Shown here piece after piece: positions 50,679-59,144 of a stretch of 64,000 nt of DNA. Location of the stretch: contig NZ_FMZF01000002.1 in assembly GCF_900102745.1 (NCBI RefSeq), positions 620,001 to 684,000 on the forward strand, given 5' to 3'. A program made the position numbers and the translations under genes. The number at the start of each line of letters is the position of its first letter. Positions within the stretch are counted from its first letter, which is position 1. The notes under the pieces were generated by a model. It ran no database searches and had not been told where the DNA came from. It saw only the letters and a program-made list of their open reading frames with translations. Origin of the DNA: Geodermatophilus telluris. Lineage in GTDB: Bacteria > Actinomycetota > Actinomycetes > Mycobacteriales > Geodermatophilaceae.

Positions 50679-51643
50679 GCGGGGTCCTTCACGGCCGACG
50701 GGGTGGGGACGATGGCGGCGGCCAGCCGACGCCGGTGGTTGCTGGCGATCGCGTGGGCGAACACGACGTCGTTGGTGGTGACCTCCAGCGGCGCGTCGCG
50801 CGGGTGGCGCAGCAGCAGCACGTCGCCGACGGTCAGCGACAGCAGGTCCTCGGAGGAGACCTCCAGCGGCGTGAAGCGGACGCTCACGTCGACCGGGACG
50901 AGCTCGAGCCGCTCGGCGAGGGCCTCCGCGGCGCGCTGGCGCTCCCGCTGGGCGGACTCCGACAGCTGCGGGGAGGCGGCGTCGGACAGCGCGGGCGCGA
51001 ACGAGGAGAACGGGAGCACCAGCGTGGCGGCGCCCTCCCGCGTGCCGATCGACAGCGTGAAGCGGGCGACCATCACCGTGTCCGAGCCGGCGGCGGCCTG
51101 GGCCAGCGCCGGGTCGTACTCGATGCCGTCGGACACCGGCCGCACGTCGGCGACGTGGGTGAAGGCGGCGGCGAACTCCTGCAGCAGCCGGCTGAGCAGC
51201 TGCCCGGTGATGGTGGTCTCCATCGTCGTCAGCGGCCGCTCGGGCTGCTGGGCGGCGCCGGAGCCGCCGAGCATGTGGTCGACGGTGGCCATCGCGATGT
51301 CGAGCGGGTAGGCCAGCAGGCCCTTGCCGGCCAGCGGCTCGATGGTGAACGTCGACAGGAACGAGGGCTTGGGCAGCGTCGCGACGTAGTCGTCGTAGGA
51401 GTGCTGCTCGATGCCCAGCAGCTCCAGGCGGGCGCCGGTGCGCAGCATCGTCGTCAGGACCGTCGTCGCCTGGCGGGCGAAGGCCTCCTGCGCGATCTGC
51501 AGCACCCGCACGTGCTCGCGGGAGAGCTTGGTCGGGCGGCGGAAGTCGTAGGTGCGGGGTGCACCTCGCCGGCTGCGGCCGCCCACGGCCGGCGACTGCG
51601 GACCGGGCCCGCTGGGGGCGGTCGGCATCTCGGGGCGGGTCAC
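50675..51643 (-). CDS. fliM: Flagellar motor switch protein FliM
   Basis: FliM joins FliG to FliN in the C ring and receives CheY-P. The 322-residue product has a Pro/Ser/Arg-rich N-terminus, then RTYDFRRPTKLSREHVRVLQ, the CheC-like middle domain (MATVDHMLGGSG) and a C-terminal FliN-like domain (PVDVSVRFTPLEVSSEDLL). The typical N-terminal CheY-binding stretch (LSQxEIDALL) is missing, so the CheY contact may differ. GTG 51643 has GAGGGA 3 nt upstream; ATG 51628 is a second option. A hairpin lies in the gap to fliL. Confidence 0.9.
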   Translation of the reverse strand: MTRPEMPTAPSGPGPQSPAVGGRSRRGAPRTYDFRRPTKLSREHVRVLQIAQEAFARQATTVLTTMLRTGARLELLGIEQHSYDDYVATLPKPSFLSTFTIEPLAGKGLLAYPLDIAMATVDHMLGGSGAAQQPERPLTTMETTITGQLLSRLLQEFAAAFTHVADVRPVSDGIEYDPALAQAAAGSDTVMVARFTLSIGTREGAATLVLPFSSFAPALSDAASPQLSESAQRERQRAAEALAERLELVPVDVSVRFTPLEVSSEDLLSLTVGDVLLLRHPRDAPLEVTTNDVVFAHAIASNHRRRLAAAIVPTPSAVKDPA

Positions 51644-51674
51644 GGGTCCCTCATCGGCGGGGCCGGAACGCGAA

Positions 51675-51705
51675 CTGACCGGCGGCGCGGTGCGCCGCCG
51701 GTCAG
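51675..51705 (-). terminator. Internal hairpin between fliL and fliM
   Basis: A perfect 14-bp stem with a GGT loop lies in the 161-nt gap after fliL and 32 nt before the fliM start. It could attenuate or protect mRNA ends; with no other strong promoter seen for fliM it is probably read through in part. Confidence 0.5.
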
Positions 51706-51804
51706 CCGGGGAGGGTGTGACGCGTGGTGCGCCGGGTGGTTCCTGGGTGTGACGGGTGGGGCCGGAGGCCACCGGGTGGTCCGGTGGGGGCGCCTCCCGC
51801 GGAC

Positions 51805-52290
51805 CTACTGGGTCACGTACTCCGTGAGGTAGACGCCCATGACCATCTCGACGCCCTCCTCGGTGTAGGCCTCGATGATCTGCTGCTCCAGCGACTCCTT
51901 GAGCGCCTCGCGGGCACCGGTGACGTCGGCCGGCTGGGCCTGCGAGTAGGTGGCGATGAGGATGTCGAGGGCCTTGGACCCGTCGACGCCGCCGCTGCCG
52001 TGACCGCCGGCGGCGGCGTCCGCGGTGTACTCCAGGGTGATGCCGATCTTGAGGTAGCCGCCGCCGGCGAGGTTGACCGCGACCGGCTCGAGGGCGGTGT
52101 ACCCGCCGTGCTCGGGCTCGACGGCCTCGGCCTCCCCGCTGCCGGCGAAGAGGAGGAAGTAGGCGGCCGCCCCGGCCACGACCAGGAGCGCGGCCACGAC
52201 GACCAGCAGCTTCTTCTTGCCGCCGCCCTTGGCCTCCTCGCCGTCCTCGGCGTCCTTGGCGGCCTTCTTGTCCTTGGTCTTGGTGCTCAC
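51805..52290 (-). CDS. fliL: Flagellar basal body-associated protein FliL
   Basis: FliL surrounds the stator and helps torque. The 161-residue protein has a Lys/Asp-rich cytoplasmic start, one membrane helix (KLLVVVAALLVVAGAAAYFLLF near 27-48) and a periplasmic-side domain with EPVAVNLAGGGYLKIGITLEYT and AREALKESLEQQIIEAY. The GTG start overlaps the motB stop by 4 nt. Confidence 0.92.
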   Translation of the reverse strand: MSTKTKDKKAAKDAEDGEEAKGGGKKKLLVVVAALLVVAGAAAYFLLFAGSGEAEAVEPEHGGYTALEPVAVNLAGGGYLKIGITLEYTADAAAGGHGSGGVDGSKALDILIATYSQAQPADVTGAREALKESLEQQIIEAYTEEGVEMVMGVYLTEYVTQ

Positions 52291-53189
52291 GGGGTGCCTT
52301 CCTGTGCGGGTGCGTCGAGGCCGGGCAGCAGCTGGCGGGCCTCGGCCGAGGCGTCGGACACCACGACGATGTCGACGCGGCGGTTGACGGTGATGGCGCT
52401 GGGGTCGCTCTCCGGCACCAGGGGGCGGGTGTCGGAGTAGCCCGTGCCCGACAGCCGGTCCTGCGGCACGCCGCCGGCGGCGAGGTAGCGGACGACGGTG
52501 GTGGCCCGGTAGGCCGACAGCTCCCAGTTCGACGGCCACGGCCCGCCGCGGGTGACCGGCAGGTGGTTGGCGTGCCCCTCGATCCCGATCTGGTTGGGCA
52601 GGGCGGCCAGCGTGGGGGCGACGGCGTCGAGGACGGCGCGGCCCTGGGGCTGCAGGTCGGCCTCCTCGGGCGCGAAGAGCACCGGGTCGGACACGATGTG
52701 CACGACCAGGCCGCGCTCGTCGATCTCGTATCGGGCCGTGCCCGCGTGACCGGCGGCGGCGAGTGCGGCGTCGATGGCGTCCCGCGCGGCGGCGAGGTCG
52801 TCGTACTCGGCCTGCGCCTCGGCGGCCACCCGGCCGGCCTCCTCGGCGGCGGCCTGGGCGGCCGCGGCGTCGACGTCGTCCTCCGCGGCCGGGGCCGGCG
52901 GGATCTGCACGTCGACGGCGGCGTCGAGGGCGTCGAGCACCGAGGCGTCGGAGTTGGTCCCGGCGCTGCTCAGCGCGCTGACCGGGGCGCCGAAGGCCTC
53001 GGACAGGCCGCTGGCGAGGGCGGCGAACTTCGCCTTGTCCACCTGGCTCATGGCGAAGAGCACCACGAACAGCACGAGGAGCAGCGTCATCATGTCCGCG
53101 TAGGACACCAGCCACCGCTCGTGGTTCTCGTGCTCCTCCTCCTCGTGCTTCTTGCCCCGGCGGCGGCCGCCGTGGCCGCCGCCGCTCAT
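52287..53189 (-). CDS. motB: Flagellar stator protein MotB
   Basis: MotB anchors the stator to the cell wall and carries protons. The 300-residue protein has a basic/acidic start, one helix with the essential Asp32 in WLVSYADMMTLLLVLFVV, a plug/linker rich in Ala, and a C-terminal OmpA-like peptidoglycan-binding domain (NQIGIEGHANHLPVTRGG, NWELSAYRATTVVRYL, VNRRVDIVVVS). The residue after the Tyr-Ala-Asp agrees with proton (MotB) rather than being decisive for sodium. ATG overlaps the motA stop (ATGA). Confidence 0.94.
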   Translation of the reverse strand: MSGGGHGGRRRGKKHEEEEHENHERWLVSYADMMTLLLVLFVVLFAMSQVDKAKFAALASGLSEAFGAPVSALSSAGTNSDASVLDALDAAVDVQIPPAPAAEDDVDAAAAQAAAEEAGRVAAEAQAEYDDLAAARDAIDAALAAAGHAGTARYEIDERGLVVHIVSDPVLFAPEEADLQPQGRAVLDAVAPTLAALPNQIGIEGHANHLPVTRGGPWPSNWELSAYRATTVVRYLAAGGVPQDRLSGTGYSDTRPLVPESDPSAITVNRRVDIVVVSDASAEARQLLPGLDAPAQEGTP

Positions 53190-53956
53190 GCCGCCTCCTT
53201 GGCGACCTCACTGGGCGGGATGAGCGAGTTGAGCTTGAGCCGCACGGCACGGGGGCTGGTGCCGGCCTGGATCTCGGAGATGCCCTCGACGAGCAGCTCC
53301 ATCTGCGCGGCCTGCAGCTCGCTGACCCGCACGATCTTGGCGCCCATCGGCAGGAACCAGAAGTTCGCCGCCATGACGCCCCAGAGCGTGGCGACGAACG
53401 CCGAGGCGATCATCGGGCCCAGCGCCTCGGGGTTGCTCAGGTTCCCCATGACGTTCATCAGGCCGACGATGCAGCCGACGATGCCGATGGTCGGCGCGTA
53501 GCCGCCCATCGTGTTCATGAACTTGGCGGCGACCTTGTCCTCGGCCTTCTTGGCCGCGATCTCGCTCTCCAGGACGGCGCGCAGCTCCTCGGGGTCGGTG
53601 CCGTCGATGCCCATCTGCAGGCCGCGCTTGAGGAACGGGTCCTCGATGGCCTTGACCTGCGCCTCGAGCGCGAGCAGCCCCTCCTTGCGGGCCTTCTCGG
53701 CGAGGCTGACCAGCGTCTGGATCTGCTCGGTCGCCGGCGGCACCTTGGCCGGCATGACCGCCAGCTTGAACCAGCCGCCCATCTTCGTGAGGTCGCTCAT
53801 CGTCTGGCCCGACATCGCCGCGCCGAAGGTGGCGACGATGACCAGGATGATCGCCGGCAGGAAGATCAGCGACGTCGGGTCGGCGCCCTCCATGACCATG
53901 AAGACCAGGAGGGCGACGAGGGAGATGACGAACCCGATGAGGGTGGAGGGGTCCAC
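53186..53956 (-). CDS. motA: Flagellar stator protein MotA
   Basis: The 256-residue protein has four membrane helices: STLIGFVISLVALLVFMV, IFLPAIILVIVATFGAAM, and the pair around GGYAPTIGIVGCIVGLMNVMGN and ALGPMIASAFVATLWGVMAANF. The cytoplasmic loop (residues 75-150) holds charged residues that contact FliG, including KRGLQMGIDGTDPEEL. GTG 53956 lies 4 nt after the flbD stop. It forms the MotA5B2 stator with the next gene product. Confidence 0.94.
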   Translation of the reverse strand: MDPSTLIGFVISLVALLVFMVMEGADPTSLIFLPAIILVIVATFGAAMSGQTMSDLTKMGGWFKLAVMPAKVPPATEQIQTLVSLAEKARKEGLLALEAQVKAIEDPFLKRGLQMGIDGTDPEELRAVLESEIAAKKAEDKVAAKFMNTMGGYAPTIGIVGCIVGLMNVMGNLSNPEALGPMIASAFVATLWGVMAANFWFLPMGAKIVRVSELQAAQMELLVEGISEIQAGTSPRAVRLKLNSLIPPSEVAKEAA

Positions 53957-53960
53957 GGGC

Positions 53961-54242
53961 TCAGCGCTCCTCGCGGGCCGGGAACGGCACCACCGACGCG
54001 TTCGGGGCGTCGTCGCCGGACGTGGGGGTGCGGTAGGTGCCGCGGTCCATCGCGTAGGCGGTGGCGAGGATGCTCGCCCGGTACTCGCGGATCTCGTCGA
54101 GGACGTCCTCGACCGCCTCGGACACGATGTACTTGGTGCCGTCGACCAGGAAGAGCACGGTGTCGGGGTGCCCCTCGACCCGCTCGATGAGGTCGGGGTT
54201 GAGCGCGAAGTGCTCCCCGTTCAGGCGCGTCACTGGGATCAC
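53961..54242 (-). CDS. flbD: FlbD/SwrD-like flagellar protein
   Basis: The 93-residue product has the FlbD-family core VTRLNGEHFALNPDLIERVE, then TVLFLVDGTKYIVSEAVEDVL. In Bacillus the homologue SwrD raises motor power, which suits its place just before motA. GTG 54242 follows AAGGA at 7 nt; a later GTG (54233) is possible. It is the first gene after a terminator and a FliA-like promoter, so it heads the second flagellar operon. Confidence 0.9.
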   Translation of the reverse strand: MIPVTRLNGEHFALNPDLIERVEGHPDTVLFLVDGTKYIVSEAVEDVLDEIREYRASILATAYAMDRGTYRTPTSGDDAPNASVVPFPAREER

Positions 54243-54299
54243 GGCGGGTCCTTGCTCGATCGGGGGTGGGGGCGACCGCGGGATCGCCGGTCGCAGAGA

Positions 54300-54327
54300 C
54301 CATCGGCCCTGCGCGCGGGCTGCTTGA
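54300..54327 (-). promoter_or_regulatory. FliA/WhiG-type promoter for flbD-mot operon
   Basis: On the minus strand TCAA (54327-54324), a 16-nt spacer and GCCGATGG (54307-54300) match the TAAA-N16-GCCGATAA consensus of sigma28/WhiG with three differences. The start would lie about 50 nt before GTG 54242. The 314-nt gap (54243-54556) holds only this element and the terminator at 54500-54533; I see no gene in it. Confidence 0.5.
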
Positions 54328-54499
54328 GCCGAACACCGGCCGCCGCGTCCCCCTGCGGGGTGACCCGGCACCGCATCCCCGCACGTCACACGCGCACCGG
54401 CGGCGACGGCGTCCGCGGGCCCGTCCCGTGCCTCCCGGGCGGGATCGGACCCGGGCAGCGCGGAACCGGCCCGCACAGCCGCCCGCCCCGCGACGCGAC

Positions 54500-54533
54500 G
54501 CGGCCCGGCACCCGGGGTCGGGTGCCGGGCCGC
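54500..54533 (-). terminator. Hairpin terminator after flgE
   Basis: A perfect 14-bp GC stem (54500-54513 with 54520-54533) with a 6-nt GGGGTC loop lies 23 nt after the flgE stop. It separates the fliE-flgE unit from flbD-flhA. Confidence 0.8.
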
Positions 54534-54556
54534 CGGCGTGGGGGCAGAGAGGTCCT

Positions 54557-55807
54557 CTATCGCTTCAGGTTGACCAGGTCCTGCAGGATCTCGTCGGAGC
54601 TGGTGATCACGCGGCTGTTCGCCTGGAACCCGCGCTGGGCGACGATCAGGCCGGTGAACTCCTCGGCCAGGTCGACGTTGGACATCTCCAGCGCGCCGGC
54701 GGTCAGCGAGCCGCGCCCGCCGCTGCCGGCCTCGCCGATGACGGCCTGCCCGGAGTTGTCGCCCACCCGGTAGCTGGTGTTGCCGGCCTTGGACAGGCCG
54801 CTGGGGTTGGCGAAGGTGGCCAGCGCCAGCTTGCCGATGGGCTCGCGGACGCTGTTGGAGTAGACGCCGACGATCGTGCCGTCGTTGGACAGCGAGATCG
54901 ACTGCAGCGTGCCCATGGCGTTGCCGTCGACGTCGTCGGGCGTCAGCGCGGTCTTGCCGCCGAACTGGCGCAGCGTCGAGAGGTCGATGTCGGGACTGGC
55001 CACCAGGCCGGTGGCCGGGTCGCGCCAGCTGGGCGCCATGGCGGCCGACGGGGAGAACGCGAAGGAGCCGAGGGAGGGCACCCCGGTGGCCGGGTCGAAG
55101 GTGATCGAGGCCGTCGACGGCGTCGTCGCCAGGGGGGCGCCGGTCTCGTCGCTGACCGCCAGCGACCACTCGTTGGGCGTGCCGGTCTTGGTGAAGGCCA
55201 GGGTGATCTGGTGCGCGCCGCCCAGCGAGTCGTACATCGTCATCTGGGTCTGCGCCTGGGCGCCGGCGGCGGCGTCCTTGGACAGGTTGCCGGTCAGCGT
55301 GCCGCGGGTGCTCGGCTCGGGCGCCATCACCTGGCCGAACGGGATGGTCAGCGGGCCGATGGAGCCGTTCGCGGAGACCACGCCGTCCTGCGCCATCCAG
55401 CCCATCAGCTGGGCGCCGTCGGGGGTGACCAGGTTGCCGACGCCGTCGTAGTCGAAGGACCCGGCCCGGGTGAACAGCGTCTCGTTGCCCTGGCTGGTCA
55501 CGAAGAAGCCGTCGCCGCTGATCATGAAGTCGGTCGAGCGGCCGGTGTTCTGGGTGGAGCCCTGGCCGAAGTTGGTCGTGATGCCGGCGACCTTGACGCC
55601 GAGGCCGACCTGCGCGGGGTTGGTGCCGCCGGTCTGCGCGGTCGGCGACGAGCCGTTCCGGATGACCTGGGACAGGGTGTCCTCGAAGACGGTCTGGGAC
55701 GACTTGAAGCCGACCGTGTTGACGTTGGCGATGTTGTTGCCGGTGACGTCGAGCTTGGTCTGGTGGGCGCGCAGGCCGGAGATGGCCGAGAACATCGAGC
55801 GGAGCAC
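54557..55807 (-). CDS. flgE: Flagellar hook protein FlgE
   Basis: FlgE polymerises into the hook. The 416-residue product has the N-terminal axial motif (MFSAISGLRAHQTKLDVTGNN then NVNTVGFKSSQ), a D1/D2 middle (GDGFFVTSQGNETLFTRAG; DSLGGAHQITLAF) and the C-terminal coil ending SSDEILQDLVNLKR. N- and C-terminal coiled parts are intact. GTG 55807 is set by the conserved start; AGGAGG lies 9-14 nt upstream. Confidence 0.96.
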   Translation of the reverse strand: MLRSMFSAISGLRAHQTKLDVTGNNIANVNTVGFKSSQTVFEDTLSQVIRNGSSPTAQTGGTNPAQVGLGVKVAGITTNFGQGSTQNTGRSTDFMISGDGFFVTSQGNETLFTRAGSFDYDGVGNLVTPDGAQLMGWMAQDGVVSANGSIGPLTIPFGQVMAPEPSTRGTLTGNLSKDAAAGAQAQTQMTMYDSLGGAHQITLAFTKTGTPNEWSLAVSDETGAPLATTPSTASITFDPATGVPSLGSFAFSPSAAMAPSWRDPATGLVASPDIDLSTLRQFGGKTALTPDDVDGNAMGTLQSISLSNDGTIVGVYSNSVREPIGKLALATFANPSGLSKAGNTSYRVGDNSGQAVIGEAGSGGRGSLTAGALEMSNVDLAEEFTGLIVAQRGFQANSRVITSSDEILQDLVNLKR

Positions 55808-55855
55808 GGGGGAGGTCCTCTCAGGAGGGGGAGCGGGGTCGGGGAGCGGCCGGGG

Positions 55856-56278
55856 CTAGCCGGGCAGCGAGATCTCGGTCAGCCGGCCGAGGGGCACCTC
55901 GGCGCCGCTGACGACGGCGGTGGGCTCGTCGCCGCCGAAGCGGACGGAGGAGACCGAGCCGGTCTGCGTCGTCCCGTCCTCGGCGGTCCAGCTGACGGTG
56001 TGGCCGACCAGCGCGCCGGCGGACAGCGAGCGCTGCAGGGCGAGCAGCGAGGCGTTCTGCGACGCGATCTCCTCGAGCTTCTCGACCTGGGTGAACGTCG
56101 CCGTCTGCGACATGAACTCGGTCGTGCTCGTGGGGTTGCCGGGGTCCTGGTACTTCATCTGGGCGACCAGCAGCTGCAGGAACGTGTCCTTGCCCATCTG
56201 GTCGCTGCGCTGCAGCGAGGTCGTGGCGGTGGGCGTCACCGCCGGGGTGCTGCCGGCGCCGGGCACGGGCGTGGTCAT
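55856..56278 (-). CDS. flgD: Hook capping protein FlgD
   Basis: The 140-residue product is a short FlgD. It has the conserved N-terminal segment (MGKDTFLQLLVAQMKYQDPGNPTSTTEFMSQTATFTQVEKLEEI is the region near 28-71) and one beta-rich domain (TVSWTAEDGTTQTGSVSSVRF). The second (Ig-like) domain of longer FlgD proteins is absent. ATG 56278 lies 12 nt after the fliK stop. FlgD caps the growing hook. Confidence 0.92.
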   Translation of the reverse strand: MTTPVPGAGSTPAVTPTATTSLQRSDQMGKDTFLQLLVAQMKYQDPGNPTSTTEFMSQTATFTQVEKLEEIASQNASLLALQRSLSAGALVGHTVSWTAEDGTTQTGSVSSVRFGGDEPTAVVSGAEVPLGRLTEISLPG

Positions 56279-56290
56279 CGTCGGCTCCTC

Positions 56291-57652
56291 TCAGACCCGG
56301 ACGTCGAGCGCGGTCGACGCGGGGTGGGGTGCGGCGGCGGCCGGTCGGCCCCCGTCGGGGTCGGCGCCGCGCAGCCACGGGCGCGTCCGGTCGTCGGCGG
56401 GGCCGCGGCCGCCGGAGCGGTCGCCGGCCTGCTGCTGGGCCTGCTGCCAGCCGGCCTGGGCCTGGGACGACGACGAGCCGGCCGGGTCGCGGTCGACCTG
56501 CAGCCGCGAGCAGGTCAGGCCCGAGCTCTCCAGGTCGCGGCGCAGGTCGGGCAGCGCGTCGAGCAGGGCGGCGCGGCCGTGCTCGGAGGCGCCGCGCAGC
56601 GACAGGTCGAGCGTGCCGCCGGTGACGGTCACCCGGACCTCGACCTCGCCGAGCGTCTCGGGGGTGAGCACCAGCGTCATGGTGTGCGTGCCGTCGGGAC
56701 CCGAGGCGAGGGTGGCGACGGCGGGCGCGACCTGGGCGGCGACCGGCTGCGCGGGCGTGGCGACCGGTGCCGGGGCGGCGGGTGCCGCCACGGCCGGGGC
56801 CGGCGCCGGGGCCGGGGCGGCCGTGGGCGACGTCGTGGCCGCGGGCACGGACTCGCCGGGGCGGTCCTGCGGCGGGCCGCCGGTACCGGCCTGCCCGCCG
56901 TCGGTGGCCGGCGCGGCCGGGACCGCGAGGGCGGGCAGGGGGCCGGGCGCGGACGGCGCGTCGGCGGGCGCGGCGCCGGCCGGGGCGGACGGTGCCGGAG
57001 CCGGGGCGGCCGGGACGACGACGAGGCCCTCCGGCAGCGCCGGCGTCCCAGCGGGCACCGGGGTCGCGGCCGGGACGGCCGGCGCGGCGGGGTCGGGCGC
57101 CGGCGCGGGCGGCGCGGGCGGCGTCGCCGCGGGGGCGCCGGCCGGGGTCGCCTCGACGCGGGACCGCAGCCCGACGGCGACGCCGGGGACCGGGACCAGA
57201 CCGGCGGCGACGGCACCGTGGGCCGCGTCCGCGCCGGGGGCGACCGCGCCGGCGGCAGGGGTGCCGGGGGTCGCGGTCCCGGGGCCGCCGGCCGACGCCG
57301 CGGCGGGGACCGCGGTGCCCAGCGCCAGCGCCAGCGCCCAGCCGGGCGGGAGGGCGCCGGGCACGGCGGGGGCGGTCTCCTCCTCGGCCGGCGCCGCGTC
57401 GTCGTCCCCGGCCGGCCCGGCGTCCCCGGCCCGGTCCGCCCGCTCGGGTCGCTCGGGTCGGTCGGGTCGGTCGGGTCGGTCGGGCCGGTCCTCGCGGCCG
57501 CGGGCGCGGCCGGGACGGGCGTCGACGGAGGTGCGGTCGGCGACGGCGCTGTCGAGGGCGGAGGTGAAGCCGGCCGACGGTCCGCCGTCGGCGGCCGGGG
57601 CCGGCGCCGGGACGGCGGCCGGCAGGGCGGCCGAGAGGGCGGGTGCGGTCAT
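56291..57652 (-). CDS. fliK: Flagellar hook-length control protein FliK
   Basis: FliK measures hook length and triggers FlhB to switch substrates. The 453-residue protein has a disordered Ala/Pro-rich N-terminal two-thirds with a DRP/ERP tandem tract (near residues 56-70), and a C-terminal hook-length domain (MTLVLTPETLGEVEVRVTV, GRAALLDALPDLRRDLESSG), which binds FlhB. The long linker is expected for the ruler role. ATG 57652 starts 73 nt after the hydrolase gene ends. Confidence 0.9.
   Translation of the reverse strand: MTAPALSAALPAAVPAPAPAADGGPSAGFTSALDSAVADRTSVDARPGRARGREDRPDRPDRPDRPERPERADRAGDAGPAGDDDAAPAEEETAPAVPGALPPGWALALALGTAVPAAASAGGPGTATPGTPAAGAVAPGADAAHGAVAAGLVPVPGVAVGLRSRVEATPAGAPAATPPAPPAPAPDPAAPAVPAATPVPAGTPALPEGLVVVPAAPAPAPSAPAGAAPADAPSAPGPLPALAVPAAPATDGGQAGTGGPPQDRPGESVPAATTSPTAAPAPAPAPAVAAPAAPAPVATPAQPVAAQVAPAVATLASGPDGTHTMTLVLTPETLGEVEVRVTVTGGTLDLSLRGASEHGRAALLDALPDLRRDLESSGLTCSRLQVDRDPAGSSSSQAQAGWQQAQQQAGDRSGGRGPADDRTRPWLRGADPDGGRPAAAAPHPASTALDVRV
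57441..57485 (-). repeat. 9-nt tandem repeat in fliK
   Basis: Five copies of a 9-nt unit (CGGTCGGGT or CGCTCGGGT on the + strand) code DRP/ERP triplets in the FliK linker. Copy number may vary and would alter linker length by three residues per unit. Confidence 0.8.
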
Positions 57653-57725
57653 CGGGTCTCCTCGCTGGTGCCCGCCGGCGGCGGGCCCGACGGTGCGGTG
57701 CGGGTGCGGTGGTCCGCGGGGCCGG

Positions 57726-58694
57726 TCACGACCAGGCCGCCGCGGCGCTGGTGACCCGGCGGACGTAGGACTGGGTCTCCCCGTAGGGCGGGATGCCGCC
57801 GTAGCGGCTGACCGTGCCCGGGCCGGCGTTGTAGGCGGCCAGCGCGAGGTCGGTGGAGCCGAAGCGGTCGGTGAGCTGGCGCAGGTAGCGGGCCGCGCCG
57901 TCGACCGAGGACGCCGGGTCGGTGGCGTCGACGCCCAGGCCGCGGGCCGTCGCGGGCATGAACTGCATGAGCCCGGTGGCCCCCGCCGACGAGACCGCCG
58001 AGGGGTCGAAGCCGGACTCGACCTTCGCCACCGCGGCCAGCAGCGCCGGGTCGACGCCGTGCCGGGCGCCGGCGGCGGTGAACAGGTCGGCGTAGGGGAC
58101 GCCGGCCAGGCCCGCGCCCGCCGTCGCCGCGGTGGCCGGCGCCGCGGCGGAGGACGCGGGCAGCACGCGGCGGATGAGCGTGGGGGTGCCGACGTCCTGC
58201 ACCTTCACCGTCTCGCCCTGCTGCGGCGCGGCGATCATCTTCCCGTCGCCCACGTAGATGCCGACGTGGTCGATGCCCGGACGCGACGGCGAGTTGTCGA
58301 AGAACACCAGGTCGCCGGGGCGGGCCTCGGCCAGGCTCGCGACCGGGGTGCCGGCGGTGGCCTGCTGGCTGCTGGTGCGCGGCAGGTCGATGCCGAGGTT
58401 GCCGTAGACCAGCTGCACGAGGCCGGAGCAGTCCAGGCCGACCGCGGGGTCGGTGCCGCCCCAGGCGTAGGGCACGCCCAGGTACCTCGACGCCTCGGCC
58501 ACCACCCGCGCCTCCGGCCCGCTGCCGGCCGCCGCTGCGGGGGCGGCGGTCGTCGCGGCGGTGCCGCTCAGCCCGGCGGCCGCGGCCGCGCTCGACCACG
58601 CGGCCGACGTCGACGTCGACGAGGCCGAGGCGAAGGTGAGGATCCGGTTCTGGATCTCGGCGATGCGGCTGTGCACCGCGGTCAGCCCGTCCAC
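57726..58694 (-). CDS. Bifunctional NlpC/P60 peptidase-lytic transglycosylase
   Basis: The 322-residue protein fuses two wall hydrolases. Residues 65-165 are NlpC/P60 endopeptidase ([21 protein letters not shown] with Cys89, [10 protein letters not shown] with His143), which cuts stem peptides. Residues 200-315 are a goose-lysozyme/Slt-type transglycosylase ([11 protein letters not shown] with Glu226, [25 protein letters not shown]), which cuts glycan strands. No signal peptide is visible; the start [19 protein letters not shown] is amphipathic, so export through the flagellar apparatus is an inference. GTG 58694 has GGAGGAG and overlaps fliJ by 13 nt. It may replace FlgJ in letting the rod pass the wall. 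Confidence 0.88.
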   Translation of the reverse strand: MDGLTAVHSRIAEIQNRILTFASASSTSTSAAWSSAAAAAGLSGTAATTAAPAAAAGSGPEARVVAEASRYLGVPYAWGGTDPAVGLDCSGLVQLVYGNLGIDLPRTSSQQATAGTPVASLAEARPGDLVFFDNSPSRPGIDHVGIYVGDGKMIAAPQQGETVKVQDVGTPTLIRRVLPASSAAAPATAATAGAGLAGVPYADLFTAAGARHGVDPALLAAVAKVESGFDPSAVSSAGATGLMQFMPATARGLGVDATDPASSVDGAARYLRQLTDRFGSTDLALAAYNAGPGTVSRYGGIPPYGETQSYVRRVTSAAAAWS

Positions 58695-59143
58695 GGCTCC
58701 TCCTCTCCGTTCCCGCCCGTCCGGACGGCGTGCCGGCGGGTGACCAGATCGTCGACCGCGCGCTCCTCGGCCGAGGCCTCGGCGGCCCGCAGCGCCAGGA
58801 GGTGCCGCTCGCGCAGCTTCTCCAGCGCGCGGGTCTCCTGGGCCGCTGCCGTCCACCGGGCCCGCAGGAGCCCGGCGTGCTCGGCCGAGGCCTGCGCCGT
58901 CGCCCGTGCAGCTCTCACATCGGCAGCCGCGGCGGCCGACGACACCATCGCGGCGAGGAAGACGTGCGCGGGTGCCGACGCGGGGGGCACCCGGGCGGCG
59001 AGCGCGGCGGCCTGCTCGTCGGCGCGGCGCTCGGCCTCCCGCGCGGCGGCCGCCGCCTCGGCCGCGGCCCGCTCGGCCGCCTGCTCGGCGGCGCGGCGGA
59101 CCTTCAGCACCGGCTCCAGGCGGAAGGCGGCCGGCCGGCCCAC
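58682..59143 (-). CDS. fliJ: Flagellar export chaperone FliJ-like
   Basis: The 153-residue protein is almost wholly alpha-helical and Ala/Glu/Arg-rich, an extended coiled coil like FliJ, which sits in the FliI hexamer. [15 protein letters not shown] near the start is the usual FliJ beginning. Sequence support is weak, but the place after fliI is standard. GTG 59143 lies 1 nt after the fliI stop. Confidence 0.8.
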   Translation of the reverse strand: MGRPAAFRLEPVLKVRRAAEQAAERAAAEAAAAAREAERRADEQAAALAARVPPASAPAHVFLAAMVSSAAAAADVRAARATAQASAEHAGLLRARWTAAAQETRALEKLRERHLLALRAAEASAEERAVDDLVTRRHAVRTGGNGEEEPWTG

Positions 59144-59144
59144 C

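Noticed and set aside
57441..57485. Short tandem repeats considered as a CRISPR-like array
   Set aside because: Units are 9 nt, contiguous and in frame in fliK, with no spacers; they code DRP/ERP triplets.
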